Positions 16,526 through 25,924 are shown, counted from the stretch's first letter. The stretch: DNA of 64,000 nucleotides from JACCSI01 sp963815285 (GCA_963815285.1 CAWFGB010000012.1:62001-126000); one strand, 5' to 3'. A program made the numbers and translations. The notes: generated from the sequence alone by a model not told the origin.

Positions 16526-19411
16526 ATGCGTGATCAGCCGCGCCGACCGGCGTTCGTCTGGCTCGTGCTCCTCGTCTGCGCAGTGTACGCGGGCTTCTTC
16601 GCGTTCACGGCCTACGTGTCGGCCCGCCACTACGGCGTCGTGAAAGATCGCGGCTGGATTGTCCGGCCTACCGACACGGGTTGGATTGTCACGGAGGTGG
16701 ACGAAGCGGGTGCGGCCGCCGGGCGCCTCGAGCGCGGGGACCGGCTGCTGGCGATCAATGGCGACGAGCGTTGGGCCCTCCTGGGCTACGCAAATCTCAT
16801 TAACCTGCGCGACGGCGACACCTATCACGTCGACGTCGAACGTCACGGCCAACGCGTCTCGGTCGACGTGCTCTTACGCCTTGCCGGAGGCCGGTATCTC
16901 TGGCCCATCTTCCAGGTCTGCAGCCTGGCGTTCTTCATCTGCGGAGCAGCCCTGGGGCTGCTGCGTCCGCAGGACGGCCAGGTTCGGTTCGTGAGCGTAC
17001 TCCTGATGTCGGTCGGGTTCACGGCGCTGCAAGAGGCGCTGGGGGCTCCGCGGTTATTCCTCGTCGGATGGGAGCGATCCGCCCTCCTCGCCCTGGCGCC
17101 GGTCTACCTGTTCTTTGCCCCGATGAGCTATCACTTCTTTAGCCGCTTTCCGACCTGGCGACGTCCAGGTCCGCTCTGGCGCTACATCCAATGGATGCTT
17201 TACGCGCTGTTGGTGCTGGTGTTCGGGCCCGCCAGGGTGCTGAGTCTCATGGGCTACTACGACGTCACTGAGGCCAGCAGCCGGTTCCTCGTCGGGCATC
17301 CGTGGCTCTTCCTGACCGTTGCTCGAGTGGACCGCACGGTCTACGCGTACATGGGTGTGTGCCTGATGCTCGCGTTGGCAGTGGCCGCGCACAACTACCA
17401 GCACCTCCCCGACCGCGGCAGTCGACGGCGGAGCCGATGGGTCATGGCGTCATTGATCACGGCCTGCGGCCCTGTCGGGATCACCTTCGCGTTTGAAACC
17501 ATGGCGTGGGTCAGCCGGGCGACATGGGAATTGGTGTATCCGCCGACCTTCCTCGCGATGCTTGCCATTCCCGCGTCGATCGCGACGGCGGTCTGGAAAG
17601 AACAATTGTTCGATGTCCGCGTGATCGTTCGGCGCGGGCTCCAGTATCTGTTTGCGCGCACGGCGCTGCGCGCGTTGCTCGTCCTGCCGGTTGCGTTGCT
17701 CGTCTTCTCGATCTTCAGGAATCCCGATCGCACGGTCGGGCAGATGCTCACCCAGGGCTCTGGTTGGCTGAACATCGTCTGGATCGCGGCCATCGGCGCC
17801 GCGCTCCAATCGCGGCAGCGCCTGCAGACGGCGCTCGACCGGCGCTTCTTCCGCGAGGCGTACGAGCAGGAGCAGGTGCTCGCGCATCTGATCGACGAAG
17901 TCCGCCAGCGCGACTCGCTGGCCGAGATCGCACGCCTGGTGAGCACGCGCATCGACTCGGTGCTGCACCCGACATCGCTGCACGTCCTGTATCGCGCGCA
18001 CGAACGCAGTGAGACGTTCGAGGGTCACTCCTCGTCAGCCTCGCTGATCACGCATGAGCTGTCGCAGCAGCACACGCTGCTGCGATTGATCGACGACGCG
18101 AAGGCCATCCGCGACTTCCCCGCCGATTTCAAGGACGTGCTGCCGGACCGCGAACGCCTGTGGATGGAGCACCTGGGCGTGCGGCTCATCGTGCCGATCA
18201 TCGGCACGCGCGATCGGCTGGTCGGCATGCTGCTGCTGGGCGAACGGATGTCGGACGAGCCGTATTCCGCGACCGACCGCCGGCTGCTGCAGGCCATCAC
18301 CGCGCAGATCGGCCTCGTCTACGAGAACCAGCACCTCAAGGAGCGCGCGCGGCAGGACGCGGACGTCCGGCGCGGCGTGCTGGCGCGGCTGGAAGAGGGC
18401 CGCATCAGCCTGCTCAAGGAGTGTCCGAAATGCGGCGTCTGCTACGACAGCGTAGCGGAGCGGTGCGAACGCGACGGCGCTGAACTCACGCTGACGCTGC
18501 CGGTCGAGCGGACGCTCGACGGCAAGTACCGGCTCGAACGCGCGCTGGGGCGCGGCGGTTTTGGCGCCGTGTTCGAGGCGTCCGACCTCAGGCTGCAGCG
18601 CCAGGTCGCGGCCAAGGTGATGATGGGATCGCTCTTCGGCGATCCGGTCGCCCTCCGGCGCTTCGAACGCGAGGCGCGGGCCGCGGCGCGGATCGATCAC
18701 CGGAACATCACCCGCGTCTACGACTACGGCGCCGTCGGCTCCGGCGGCGCGTATCTGATCATGGAGCTGGTGGCTGGCCGGACCTGGCGCGCGGAACTGC
18801 GGCGCTCCACCGTGATTTCTCCCGCGCGGGCGTCAGATTGGTTCCGGCAATTGCTCGACGGACTTCAGTTCGCCCACACGCTGGGCATCGTCCACCGCGA
18901 CCTGAAGCCGGAGAACGTGATGATCGTCGAAACTCCTGGCGGCGACGAACTGAAGGTCATGGACTTCGGCCTCGCGAAAGTCCTCGACGCGGGCACGGGC
19001 GCGACCGAGTTGGTGAGCGCCGCCGGCACGGCGATGGGCACGCTCGGCTACATGGCACCTGAGATGCTGACCGGCGGCGTTGCAGACGAACGCGCGGACC
19101 TGTTTGCCGTCGGCGTCATGGTGGTCGAGACGCTGGTCGGCGCGCGCCCGTTTGGCGGTCAGACTCCGCAGGAGATCCTCCTGGCCCTGTTGCAGAGTGA
19201 GTATCATCTGCCGGGCGACTCGGCCGAGATCCGGGCGCTCGACGCCGTTGTTCAGCGCTGTCTCGCCAAGGACCCGCGGGATCGCTATGGCTCGGCAGCA
19301 GAGTTGGCGAAGGATCTGGTTCCATCCCTGGCGCGCTGCGGCGGCTCCGCCGCTCAACACAACGTGACCATGTCCGACTCGCCAACACTGGGAGAACGGA
19401 ACACGCGATAA
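16526..19411 (+). CDS. Membrane-anchored Ser/Thr kinase with PDZ, GAF-like and zinc-ribbon modules
   Basis: This 961-residue protein has, in order, one membrane helix, a PDZ-like segment (RLERGDRLLAINGDE), about seven further membrane helices, a GAF-like region (about residues 470-610), a zinc ribbon (CPKCGVCYDSVAERC) and a C-terminal Hanks-type kinase. The kinase has the Gly loop GRGGFGAVFE, the VAAKVM lysine, IVHRDLKPEN, DFGLAK and YMAPEM, so it should be active. The membrane block plus PDZ resembles GAF/SpoIIE-phosphatase sensors of acidobacteria, with the output domain exchanged for a kinase. ATG 16526 is chosen because the PDZ-proximal helix follows at once. Substrates are unknown; no partner gene is adjacent. 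Confidence 0.85.
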   Translation: MRDQPRRPAFVWLVLLVCAVYAGFFAFTAYVSARHYGVVKDRGWIVRPTDTGWIVTEVDEAGAAAGRLERGDRLLAINGDERWALLGYANLINLRDGDTYHVDVERHGQRVSVDVLLRLAGGRYLWPIFQVCSLAFFICGAALGLLRPQDGQVRFVSVLLMSVGFTALQEALGAPRLFLVGWERSALLALAPVYLFFAPMSYHFFSRFPTWRRPGPLWRYIQWMLYALLVLVFGPARVLSLMGYYDVTEASSRFLVGHPWLFLTVARVDRTVYAYMGVCLMLALAVAAHNYQHLPDRGSRRRSRWVMASLITACGPVGITFAFETMAWVSRATWELVYPPTFLAMLAIPASIATAVWKEQLFDVRVIVRRGLQYLFARTALRALLVLPVALLVFSIFRNPDRTVGQMLTQGSGWLNIVWIAAIGAALQSRQRLQTALDRRFFREAYEQEQVLAHLIDEVRQRDSLAEIARLVSTRIDSVLHPTSLHVLYRAHERSETFEGHSSSASLITHELSQQHTLLRLIDDAKAIRDFPADFKDVLPDRERLWMEHLGVRLIVPIIGTRDRLVGMLLLGERMSDEPYSATDRRLLQAITAQIGLVYENQHLKERARQDADVRRGVLARLEEGRISLLKECPKCGVCYDSVAERCERDGAELTLTLPVERTLDGKYRLERALGRGGFGAVFEASDLRLQRQVAAKVMMGSLFGDPVALRRFEREARAAARIDHRNITRVYDYGAVGSGGAYLIMELVAGRTWRAELRRSTVISPARASDWFRQLLDGLQFAHTLGIVHRDLKPENVMIVETPGGDELKVMDFGLAKVLDAGTGATELVSAAGTAMGTLGYMAPEMLTGGVADERADLFAVGVMVVETLVGARPFGGQTPQEILLALLQSEYHLPGDSAEIRALDAVVQRCLAKDPRDRYGSAAELAKDLVPSLARCGGSAAQHNVTMSDSPTLGERNTR

Positions 19412-19602
19412 ATGTACGCTTGAGTGTTCTGTAACCAGCGGCACTGTCACGCGAGACAGGGTCGGATCCGCCCGGCAGCGTTCGAGAAGTGGATTCAGAC
19501 TGACGCGGCAGAACGAGTCTGTCCGCTGAAGCGATCGAGCGCACTCGTCTTGAGGACCGCGCGCGCCAAGTCTACTGATACCGGAAGAGCGCTAGGAGAC
19601 GA

Positions 19603-19839
19603 TCACACGATGAACAGAAGGGTGAGAACGGTCGTGTAGCTGGCGCCGACATACGCAGCAACCAGCAGTACACGACCGCGTGCCGGCAAGCGCTGCCACG
19701 CCGCGGCGGGGTGCACGCACCACGCCAGGGCGCGCCCGATGAGGAGGTCGAGAGGCACGAGCCCTGCCTGAGCAACAACGGTTCCACTTCGGAGATCGGC
19801 GATTTCCGCCCCACAAATCGGCCAGGGGCGGCCACGCAC
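19603..19839 (-). CDS. Small membrane protein of unknown function
   Basis: This 78-residue frame ends in a strong hydrophobic helix (VLLVAAYVGASYTTVLTLLFIV) preceded by AAAWQRLPARGR, which looks like a cytoplasmic flank with positive charges. The start is a GTG at 19839; an internal start would give a shorter form. It stands alone between the kinase and the AlkD-like gene. The composition of the C-terminal half is protein-like, but no family is recognised, so it is a probable and not a certain gene. Confidence 0.45.
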   Translation of the reverse strand: MRGRPWPICGAEIADLRSGTVVAQAGLVPLDLLIGRALAWCVHPAAAWQRLPARGRVLLVAAYVGASYTTVLTLLFIV

Positions 19840-20218
19840 GCCGAGATGTCTGCCTGTGGCGAGAGAAAAGGCGTCGACGATCGAAGCATCGTGCGATTTG
19901 GTTCGGGCCCGTGGGCCTGTACGGCGACCAGCGGAACGACAGGCCGCGCGCCTTCAAATCACGTCAAACGCATGATCGAGCAGCATCACCGCAACGCAGC
20001 CGAGCACTTCGGCCGACGTATGAGAGCTCAGCAAGTGCCCGCCAATCGTCGTCGCCGCCAAACGCGTTCGGCGGTGAGTTCGGAATCACTCCTGCCTTAG
20101 TCGTCTTGTGAAGACCGAACGAGGCATCGATGGTCGGTCGCCAGTGCGGCGTGTATCGCGACTAACGCCAACGCTCACCCGGCCGCCGCTTTGTATCCCG
20201 CGATCCGGCGGTGTTCGT
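19840..20218. other. Intergenic region with no recognised content
   Basis: I see no convincing coding frame, RNA gene or clear regulatory site here. The frames that stay open are rich in Arg/Ser/Pro, as expected from random GC-rich sequence. Confidence 0.5.
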
Positions 20219-20884
20219 TCAACCCTGCCGTTTTACCATTGCGTCAATCCAGATCGGGGCAAAGGGTGAGGTGCAACCCTTCGAAACGGGATAGTCCCGA
20301 TAGATTCCCAACCTCTCTCCAATGGCGATGGCCCGCTTGCGGAGTTTGGGAAAGTGGATTCCGATTTCCGCAAGAGTGCTGTTCATCGTCCACTGCACTA
20401 CTGGATCGGCGTTTCCCATTTCGGACTCGATGCGATCCAACAACGCTGGAGGGTCAAGCCCTTCTGGACTCTTCGCGACCCGCTCGGCCGTGAGGCTCCA
20501 TCCGGCGCGTGCCGCCCAGCGGTCGCCCGCGACCACCCATCCTTGGCGAAGAGTCTCTTTGTCGGGGTGCTGTTTGACGACATAGGCGATCAGCCAGTCC
20601 GCCACGCGATCAAAGGCGACGGACCGCACCATCCGATCCATCTCCTTGGCTGACAGGTCCTTTGGCTGGATCAGGAGGGTTGCCAGGTGCTGGGCGTCGA
20701 CATTCCCGGTCTCCCAGAGAGACATGGCCAACTTATGGTTGGCACGGATCTTCTTCGACAGCGTTCGGATGTCGCCGAGTTTGACGCCGAACTGATTGTC
20801 GCCGGCACCGTGCTTGGTGTTGAGTGCCCGCATCTTCTCGTCGCCGAGCGCTTTGAGCTGCTTGAGAGTTTCATTGAGGGTCAT
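20219..20884 (-). CDS. AlkD-type DNA alkylation repair protein
   Basis: The 221-residue product is an all-helical HEAT-like repeat protein of the DNA alkylation repair (AlkD) family, with stretches such as LKALGDEKMRALNTKHGAGDNQFGVKLGDIRTLSKKI and WLIAYVVKQHP. AlkD-type enzymes excise positively charged alkylated bases such as 3- and 7-methylpurines. The C-terminal part VSKGCTSPFAPIWIDAMVKR is typical of a sub-family in which the ending carries a conserved Cys. ATG 20884 was chosen: upstream codons in the same frame code for low-complexity residues and contain no ribosome site. It is monocistronic as far as can be seen. Confidence 0.8.
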   Translation of the reverse strand: MTLNETLKQLKALGDEKMRALNTKHGAGDNQFGVKLGDIRTLSKKIRANHKLAMSLWETGNVDAQHLATLLIQPKDLSAKEMDRMVRSVAFDRVADWLIAYVVKQHPDKETLRQGWVVAGDRWAARAGWSLTAERVAKSPEGLDPPALLDRIESEMGNADPVVQWTMNSTLAEIGIHFPKLRKRAIAIGERLGIYRDYPVSKGCTSPFAPIWIDAMVKRQG

Positions 20885-21317
20885 GGTCGTGCTTCTAGCG
20901 GCGTAAGCCCACGCCTGAGAGTGGAGGCTCATAAGCGGGATAACTACTCTTGGAGTAGACCGGCGAGCGTCTCCGCAGCCAACGGCGGCTGCTCTGCAGC
21001 GCGACTGTGGCAACTCCAACACTGGCGGGATGATAGCACCGGGCTGCGCTACACAATCCGCCCGTTGGTTAGCTGCGAGCGGCGTGGTTGGCTGCGGCCG
21101 CCTGCAGGCAACGTCATCACGTCGAGGTTGGTTCTTTGGGCGTAACCGCGGGTCCGTCAGGCCGTTACATGCCACGACTGCGAAAACGGAGGGCGTGATT
21201 AGCTGCGAGCCTTGCAGCTAATTGCGTCTCCACTAGCGCAATACCGGACGGTTACTAACGAGAAGGCGCCCAGTGTCTCGGCCTGCCAAGCACCGGCGGT
21301 GGATAGTCAAATCGGCG
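20885..21317. other. Intergenic region upstream of the AlkD-like gene
   Basis: About 430 bases without a gene. The motif TTAGCTGCGAGC occurs twice (about 21068 and 21199), as part of loosely repeated GC-rich blocks; nothing else stands out. Confidence 0.45.
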
Positions 21318-21983
21318 TTACACAGGGGAGACAGGACGCCCCTGCGTTGTGCGTCTCCCCGATCTGCGCGACCTTGAGGCCTTCGGTTGGCGGTGTGGCG
21401 CCACGTAGGCCTGCAACACCGCGTTGAGGTCGCGCCGTATCCACGTAGCCGCCGAGCCTTCGCGATAGCAGGCCCACGTCATCAGCGATCCACCGATTAC
21501 CGCCTCGATGGCTCTGGCGAGGCCCGGGATGTCGACGTTTCGCCGCAGCTCCCCCTCGCTGACTGCAGCTCGGAGGAGCGATTCGATTTCGCGACGGGTG
21601 GCGCGTGCGTTGGTCAGGAGATACGCGCGAAAGTCCGGGTCGGTGAGATCGGTTTGCAGGTAGGCGAGATTGCGCGACAGCGCCTCCGGAGTGGGCGCGA
21701 GGTCGGCCATGCACACCGCATAAGCTCGGAGCGTCGCCAACGGATGCCGATGAGCCGCCCGCAGTTCTTCGAACACCGGTCCGGCACTCCGCGCGAAGCG
21801 CTCCGCCAGTAGCAGCAAGAGGGCACGCTTGCTTCCATAGCGCTGCACCAGCCGACCCGGCGAAACGCCCGCCTCGGTGGCGATATCTGCGAGAGTGAGC
21901 TCGTGCGGACCGCGCTTGGTCATGGCACGCTGGACGGCGGCGAACACCTGTTCGTCGCTGGTCCTCTGTCGGCCGGGACTCAT
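21318..21983 (-). CDS. TetR-family repressor
   Basis: The 221-residue protein has an N-terminal TetR HTH (LTLADIATEAGVSPGRLVQRYGSKRALLLLLAERFAR) and a helical ligand-binding domain (LAYLQTDLTDPDFRAYLL, IEAVIGGSLMTWACY). It is transcribed away from the RibD-C/DHFR-like gene, and two CTAAAC-type palindromes lie between them, so it very likely represses that gene and itself. The last 25 residues are basic and probably disordered. The inducer cannot be inferred. Confidence 0.88.
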   Translation of the reverse strand: MSPGRQRTSDEQVFAAVQRAMTKRGPHELTLADIATEAGVSPGRLVQRYGSKRALLLLLAERFARSAGPVFEELRAAHRHPLATLRAYAVCMADLAPTPEALSRNLAYLQTDLTDPDFRAYLLTNARATRREIESLLRAAVSEGELRRNVDIPGLARAIEAVIGGSLMTWACYREGSAATWIRRDLNAVLQAYVAPHRQPKASRSRRSGRRTTQGRPVSPV

Positions 21984-21988
21984 GTTGG

Positions 21989-22018
21989 TTGACTCATATC
22001 TAAATGTTCGTTTAGGCT
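21989..22018 (+). promoter_or_regulatory. Promoter of the RibD-C gene (TTGACT-N18-TAGGCT)
   Basis: TTGACT at 21989-21994 and TAGGCT at 22013-22018 form a plausible sigma-70-type pair pointing to the RibD-C gene. The first palindromic operator sits between and overlaps the -10 element, the classic position for repression by blocking polymerase. Confidence 0.45.
22000..22015. promoter_or_regulatory. TetR operator 1 (CTAAATGTTCGTTTAG)
   Basis: This is an imperfect 16-bp palindrome with CTAAA and TTTAG arms. It matches operator 2 in arm sequence and lies 30 bp from it, centre to centre, in the divergent tetR/RibD-C intergenic region. Confidence 0.65.
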
Positions 22019-22029
22019 ATGGCGGATGA

Positions 22030-22045
22030 CTAAACGACAGTTTAG
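22030..22045. promoter_or_regulatory. TetR operator 2 (CTAAACGACAGTTTAG)
   Basis: CTAAAC and GTTTAG form a perfect 6-bp inverted repeat around GACA, located between the -10 of the plus-strand promoter and the ribosome site GAGGAGG. Its spacing from operator 1 is three helical turns, which would put two repressor dimers on the same face of DNA. Confidence 0.7.
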
Positions 22046-22059
22046 AGGAGGAGCCTGCT

Positions 22060-22584
22060 ATGCGCAAAGTGTCGTACGGCGGTGCCATGAGCCTCGACGG
22101 CTTCATCGCGGGACCGAATGGCGAGCACGACTGGATCGTCATGGACCCCGACATCGACTTCGCGGAGATGATGGGCCGTTTCGACACGTTCCTCGTCGGC
22201 CGCAAGACCTTCGATGCCATGCGCCGGATGGGCAACGATATGGCCGATCTGCCGGGCGCGAAGAACATCGTGTTCTCGCGCACGATGAAGCCTGCCGACT
22301 ATCCGCAGCTGACGATCAGCGACGACGCCGAGCGCACGGTCGCCGAACTCCGAGCGAAACCCGGTAAGGACATCGCCCTCTTCGGCGGCGGCGAGCTGTT
22401 CCGCAGCTTGCTCGCCGCCGGGTTGGTCGACGAGGTGGGTGTCTCGGTCATTCCCGTGCTGCTCGGCGGCGGGACTCCACTACTGCCTTCCCCGGCCGCG
22501 CGCACAGGTCTAGTGCTGCGCAAGCAGCGTCTCTACGAGAAGACGGGCATCATAGGGCTGTGGTACGACATCGAGCGGCCTTGA
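22060..22584 (+). CDS. Dihydrofolate reductase-like protein (RibD C-terminal domain family)
   Basis: The 174-residue product matches the RibD-C/DHFR-like family: start KVSYGGAMSLDGFIAGPNGEHDW, the DTFLVGRKTFDAM segment, and the NADPH-site pattern DIALFGGGELFRSLLAAGLVDE, ending with GGGTPLLP. Such proteins reduce small pterin- or pyrimidine-like compounds with NADPH; most stand-alone members have no proven substrate. GAGGAGG precedes ATG 22060. It is controlled, very probably, by the divergent TetR protein. Confidence 0.88.
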   Translation: MRKVSYGGAMSLDGFIAGPNGEHDWIVMDPDIDFAEMMGRFDTFLVGRKTFDAMRRMGNDMADLPGAKNIVFSRTMKPADYPQLTISDDAERTVAELRAKPGKDIALFGGGELFRSLLAAGLVDEVGVSVIPVLLGGGTPLLPSPAARTGLVLRKQRLYEKTGIIGLWYDIERP

Positions 22585-22834
22585 TGCCGGCTTCCTGCGG
22601 GTAGATAACGAGCAGTCACCCAGTACTTTCCTATCTGGCTCGGACGGTTCGGGAAGGCTGGGTGAAGCTCAGGGGCTCCGCCCCAACCGTTCCTGTCGCG
22701 AGGGGTGCCTGGCTATGACCTCGCGCAAACGGCCGCCCGTTTTCGGCGGGGTGCCGGCGCCGACCACGCCTTCGACCTCCTGAACCTGTCAACTAGCCCG
22801 CGGTTGCCCTGAAGACCCTACAATAGCGGTAGCC

Positions 22835-23905
22835 ATGCGTCCCTTCCTGATTGCGGCCGCCCTCCTCGTCTGGTTCGTACCGGCGCTCAGCCAGGCGCCC
22901 GATCAGAACCGCGTCGTCGCCATCGGCGACATCCACGGCGCTTACGACGAGTTCACGAGCATCCTCAAGCACGCCGGCCTCGTCGACGAGAAGCTCGCCT
23001 GGTCCGGCGGCCGGACGACCATGGTCCAGACCGGCGACTACACCGATCGCGGCGCCGGTGTCCGCCAGGTCCTCGATTTGCTGATGCGGCTAGAAAAAGA
23101 GGCCAAGTCCGCTGGCGGCCAGCTCGTGATCCTGCTGGGCAATCACGAAGTCATGAACCTGATTGGCGACTGGCGCGACGCCACGCCGGAGATCTGCGCC
23201 GCCTTTGCGAACCCTCCAGCAGATGACGGCTGTGTCGCGTATCGGCAGGCGATGAGCCCGAGCGGGACCTACGGGCGGTGGTTGCGAGACAAGCACATCG
23301 CGGCAAAAGTGGGCGACACGTTGTTCATGCATGCGGGGGTGAATCCCGCACGTCCCGCGCCACAGTCGATCGACGAGGTTAACGAGCGCGCCCGTGCCGA
23401 GATCCGGCGGCTCGATCAGTATCGGGAGCGGCTGGTCAGTCGCAAGCTGGCGCAGCCGTCGTTCACACTCCAGCAGATTCTCGAGGTGTCGGTCAAGGAA
23501 CTCCGCACCGCGACCGAAGCCCTTGCCGCCGCCAAGGCCGAAGGCAAACAACCGCCAGAGATGGATCTGCCGCTCCTGCGCGAGGCGCAGGCGCTCCTCG
23601 AGATCGCGACGTGGAGTCTGATTGACCCCGAGGGTCCGCTCTGGTTCCGCGGCTACGCGCAATGGGATGAGGCCGAAACGACCCCGCAGGTCTTTGCCCT
23701 GCTCGACTCGCTCAAAGTCTCTCGCATCGTGGTTGGCCATACGGTGACACCCGATCGCCAGATCACCCCGCGCTACAAGCAGCGGGTGATTCTGATTGAT
23801 ACCGGGATGCTGACCAGCGCGTATAAGGGCACGCCGTCAGCTCTGGAAATTCGCGGCGGCTCAATGAAGGCGATCTACGCGACGGGCGAGGTCAGCATTC
23901 CGTAG
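22835..23905 (+). CDS. Secreted metallophosphoesterase (Shewanella-type phosphatase)
   Basis: A signal peptide (MRPFLIAAALLVWFVPALSQA) leads a calcineurin-like phosphatase domain with all metal motifs: GDIHGAYDE, GDYTDRG, GNHEVM, MHAGV and GHTVT. It resembles the Shewanella-like phosphatase group, which act on phosphopeptides, including phosphotyrosine, in the periplasm. A charged helical insert (residues about 200-260) separates the metal motifs. TACAAT at 22819-22824 lies ten bases before the ATG, which would fit a leaderless transcript. Its 3' end overlaps the 3' end of the qhpE gene by 45 bp on the other strand. Confidence 0.85.
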   Translation: MRPFLIAAALLVWFVPALSQAPDQNRVVAIGDIHGAYDEFTSILKHAGLVDEKLAWSGGRTTMVQTGDYTDRGAGVRQVLDLLMRLEKEAKSAGGQLVILLGNHEVMNLIGDWRDATPEICAAFANPPADDGCVAYRQAMSPSGTYGRWLRDKHIAAKVGDTLFMHAGVNPARPAPQSIDEVNERARAEIRRLDQYRERLVSRKLAQPSFTLQQILEVSVKELRTATEALAAAKAEGKQPPEMDLPLLREAQALLEIATWSLIDPEGPLWFRGYAQWDEAETTPQVFALLDSLKVSRIVVGHTVTPDRQITPRYKQRVILIDTGMLTSAYKGTPSALEIRGGSMKAIYATGEVSIP

Positions 23906-24532
23906 ACGAAGCTGTGGGGGCCACTCGGGCCACAAGTTAGCCAGAAAGCCGGTGGCGTTGGCGACGGCGAAGCTAAGCCCTTTCAAATTGCGCTCAGGCG
24001 GAACGCCAGGAATCGGCCTCGGATAACCCGACGCGCGCACGCTCACACTTCCATCCGCGTCGTCGACGAGCTCGCACACCTCGCGCGGCATCGACATGTC
24101 GACCTCCACGCGCAACACGCCCGGCAAGGCCCCTGGTAACCATCGGCGATCGGCTTCGGGCGCCGCGGCGATGATGAGCACGCCCTCCTCTCGCGCCGCT
24201 CGCACCTCTTCCCCGAACGCGTGCTCGTGGTCGGTGTTGGTGGTGCCGAGGCTGAGATTGACGATGTCCATGCGCGCGACCCGAGCCCATCTGAGCGCCG
24301 CAACGAGTGCGGCGCCAGTCGCGCTAAGCTCCCGGTCGAAAACCTTGACGGCCCAGATGTCGGCGGTCGGGGCTTTTTCTCGAATCACTGCCGTGACTGC
24401 TGTGCCATGGCCAAGGCGATCGACGTAGTCGCCATGCACCTGGCCGTGGTCGTCGATGCCGACACCGCCCGCCACACCCCGGACGTGAGGATGACTGGCA
24501 TGGACGCCGCTGTCGATGATCGCAATCTTCAT
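23861..24532 (-). CDS. qhpE: QhpE, subtilisin-like protease that trims the QHNDH gamma-subunit leader
   Basis: The 223-residue protein is a compact S8 (subtilisin) domain with no signal peptide: MKIAIIDSGVHASHP gives catalytic Asp7, DRLGHGTAVT gives His42, and GLSFAVANATG gives Ser187. The usual oxyanion Asn region reads IIAAAPEAD, so the Asn is not obvious. QhpE is known to cut the leader from the crosslinked gamma subunit of quinohemoprotein amine dehydrogenase in the cytoplasm; the small size, lack of an export signal and presence of qhpABCDFG next door support that role here. A reading from 24670 adds 46 Arg/Gly-rich residues and was rejected. Confidence 0.78.
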   Translation of the reverse strand: MKIAIIDSGVHASHPHVRGVAGGVGIDDHGQVHGDYVDRLGHGTAVTAVIREKAPTADIWAVKVFDRELSATGAALVAALRWARVARMDIVNLSLGTTNTDHEHAFGEEVRAAREEGVLIIAAAPEADRRWLPGALPGVLRVEVDMSMPREVCELVDDADGSVSVRASGYPRPIPGVPPERNLKGLSFAVANATGFLANLWPEWPPQLRLRNADLARRVDRLH

Positions 24533-24691
24533 GAGACCTTGTCCGGCACGATCAAGCGTCTCCTGGCCGCCCGCTTCATCGAGGAGCCGACGAGCGGCCC
24601 GACCCCGCCCCGGACGACGAGCGGCGACGTGGCTCCCCGCGCGGCGCGCCCCACGGCTCGATCCCGTCACCGCCCTGCGCGATCAGTGAAC

Positions 24692-25924
24692 CTACTTCTT
24701 GACTTTCGCTCCGGTCAATTCGGCGACCGCCCCGAGCGTCGTTTGCGCGGCGTTCAGACCGAGCCGGAAGTCCTTGTCCGAGAACGTCGTGAACACGTCA
24801 ATCGTCTGGTGCCAGGTCGGGTTCCACCCCGCGCCGGTGTGCATCCCGCGCTCGTTTTCGCGTAGGCTGATCGCCGGCACGATGTCCATGAACGGCGTCG
24901 AGTCGGTGTTGGTCATGTGCGGTCCGACTGCGGCCGGATAATCCGTCGCGTACTTCTCGTTCGCATAGCGGAAGTGAAACGCCAGCTTCATCGAGTCATC
25001 AACGCGCTTCGATTGTGACTGGAACTCGATGTTGACATCGGCTTCGGGACGCTGCTCCGGACTGTAGGAGCCGTCCGGACGCGGCATGCCGTGATCCCAC
25101 ATCATCATGTCGTGCTGAATCATCCCGAGCCAGCGCGGCTCCGGATAGCGGCCCGACCCGGCCGGATCTTCCTTGCCTTGCAGCGCCTGGCGCTGATCGA
25201 CGTAAGCGCGCGCGCCGTTGAGGCCGGTCTCTTCGTTATTCCACAGCGCAAAGCGGATTGTGACGTCGCTGGTGACATCAGGCATGCTGAGAATTCGTGC
25301 GAGCTCCATCACGAGCGCCGTGCCGGAGCCGTTGTCGTTGGCTGCCTCGCCCCAGCCATGGCCGTCCATGTGGGCACCGATGATGTACATCTCGTTCGGC
25401 CGCGTGGCGCCGACCTTCGTGCAGTAGACCTGTTCGCGCGGACCATCCACGGCTGGCTCACGATTGAGCTCGCGCAGCTTTTCGTCCGGCTGCAGGTCCG
25501 GGTTGCTGTTGACACCGGTTTGGCGCGTAACGCCGCGGTAGCGCGAGCCTCCCGGGCCGGTACGCACTTCGCCGCTGGCAATGGTCGGATCGGGACGCGG
25601 ACGCTGCGCGCCACCGCCCCCGCCGCCGCCACCCGGTTTGGCCGGCGGAGCACTGTATTCGTACTTCAGGCGCTCGGTCGGACATCCATAGCTCTTCAGT
25701 TGCGCTTCGATCCAATCGACTGCCTTGCGATTGCGCTCCGTGCCCTGCCGGCGATCACCAAACTGCGTCAAGCCCTTGACAGTGGTCTTGTAGCGCTCGA
25801 GATCGAGCCGGCCGACGAGCGCCTGCACATCAGCGTCCGGTTTGCGCGGCTGCGGCTGAGACTGCCCACTGGCCGTCACCGCGCACAGTCCTACCACCGC
25901 GCACATCATCAATATGATCCGCAT
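24692..25924 (-). CDS. Secreted M28 family zinc aminopeptidase
   Basis: From ATG 25924, with GGAGG seven bases before it, the 410-residue product has a signal peptide (IILMMCAVVGLCAVTASG), a linker with nine glycines and an M28 domain. Metal-binding and catalytic motifs are visible: IIGAHMDGHG, AANDNGSGTA, NNEETGL and MIQHDM; the last His appears in TWHQTID. M28 enzymes remove N-terminal residues from peptides outside the cytoplasm. It sits between qhpE and qhpF, where no peptidase of this class is described for QHNDH; it may be unrelated or may tidy the exported gamma subunit. It has its own ribosome site. Confidence 0.85.
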   Translation of the reverse strand: MRIILMMCAVVGLCAVTASGQSQPQPRKPDADVQALVGRLDLERYKTTVKGLTQFGDRRQGTERNRKAVDWIEAQLKSYGCPTERLKYEYSAPPAKPGGGGGGGGAQRPRPDPTIASGEVRTGPGGSRYRGVTRQTGVNSNPDLQPDEKLRELNREPAVDGPREQVYCTKVGATRPNEMYIIGAHMDGHGWGEAANDNGSGTALVMELARILSMPDVTSDVTIRFALWNNEETGLNGARAYVDQRQALQGKEDPAGSGRYPEPRWLGMIQHDMMMWDHGMPRPDGSYSPEQRPEADVNIEFQSQSKRVDDSMKLAFHFRYANEKYATDYPAAVGPHMTNTDSTPFMDIVPAISLRENERGMHTGAGWNPTWHQTIDVFTTFSDKDFRLGLNAAQTTLGAVAELTGAKVKK

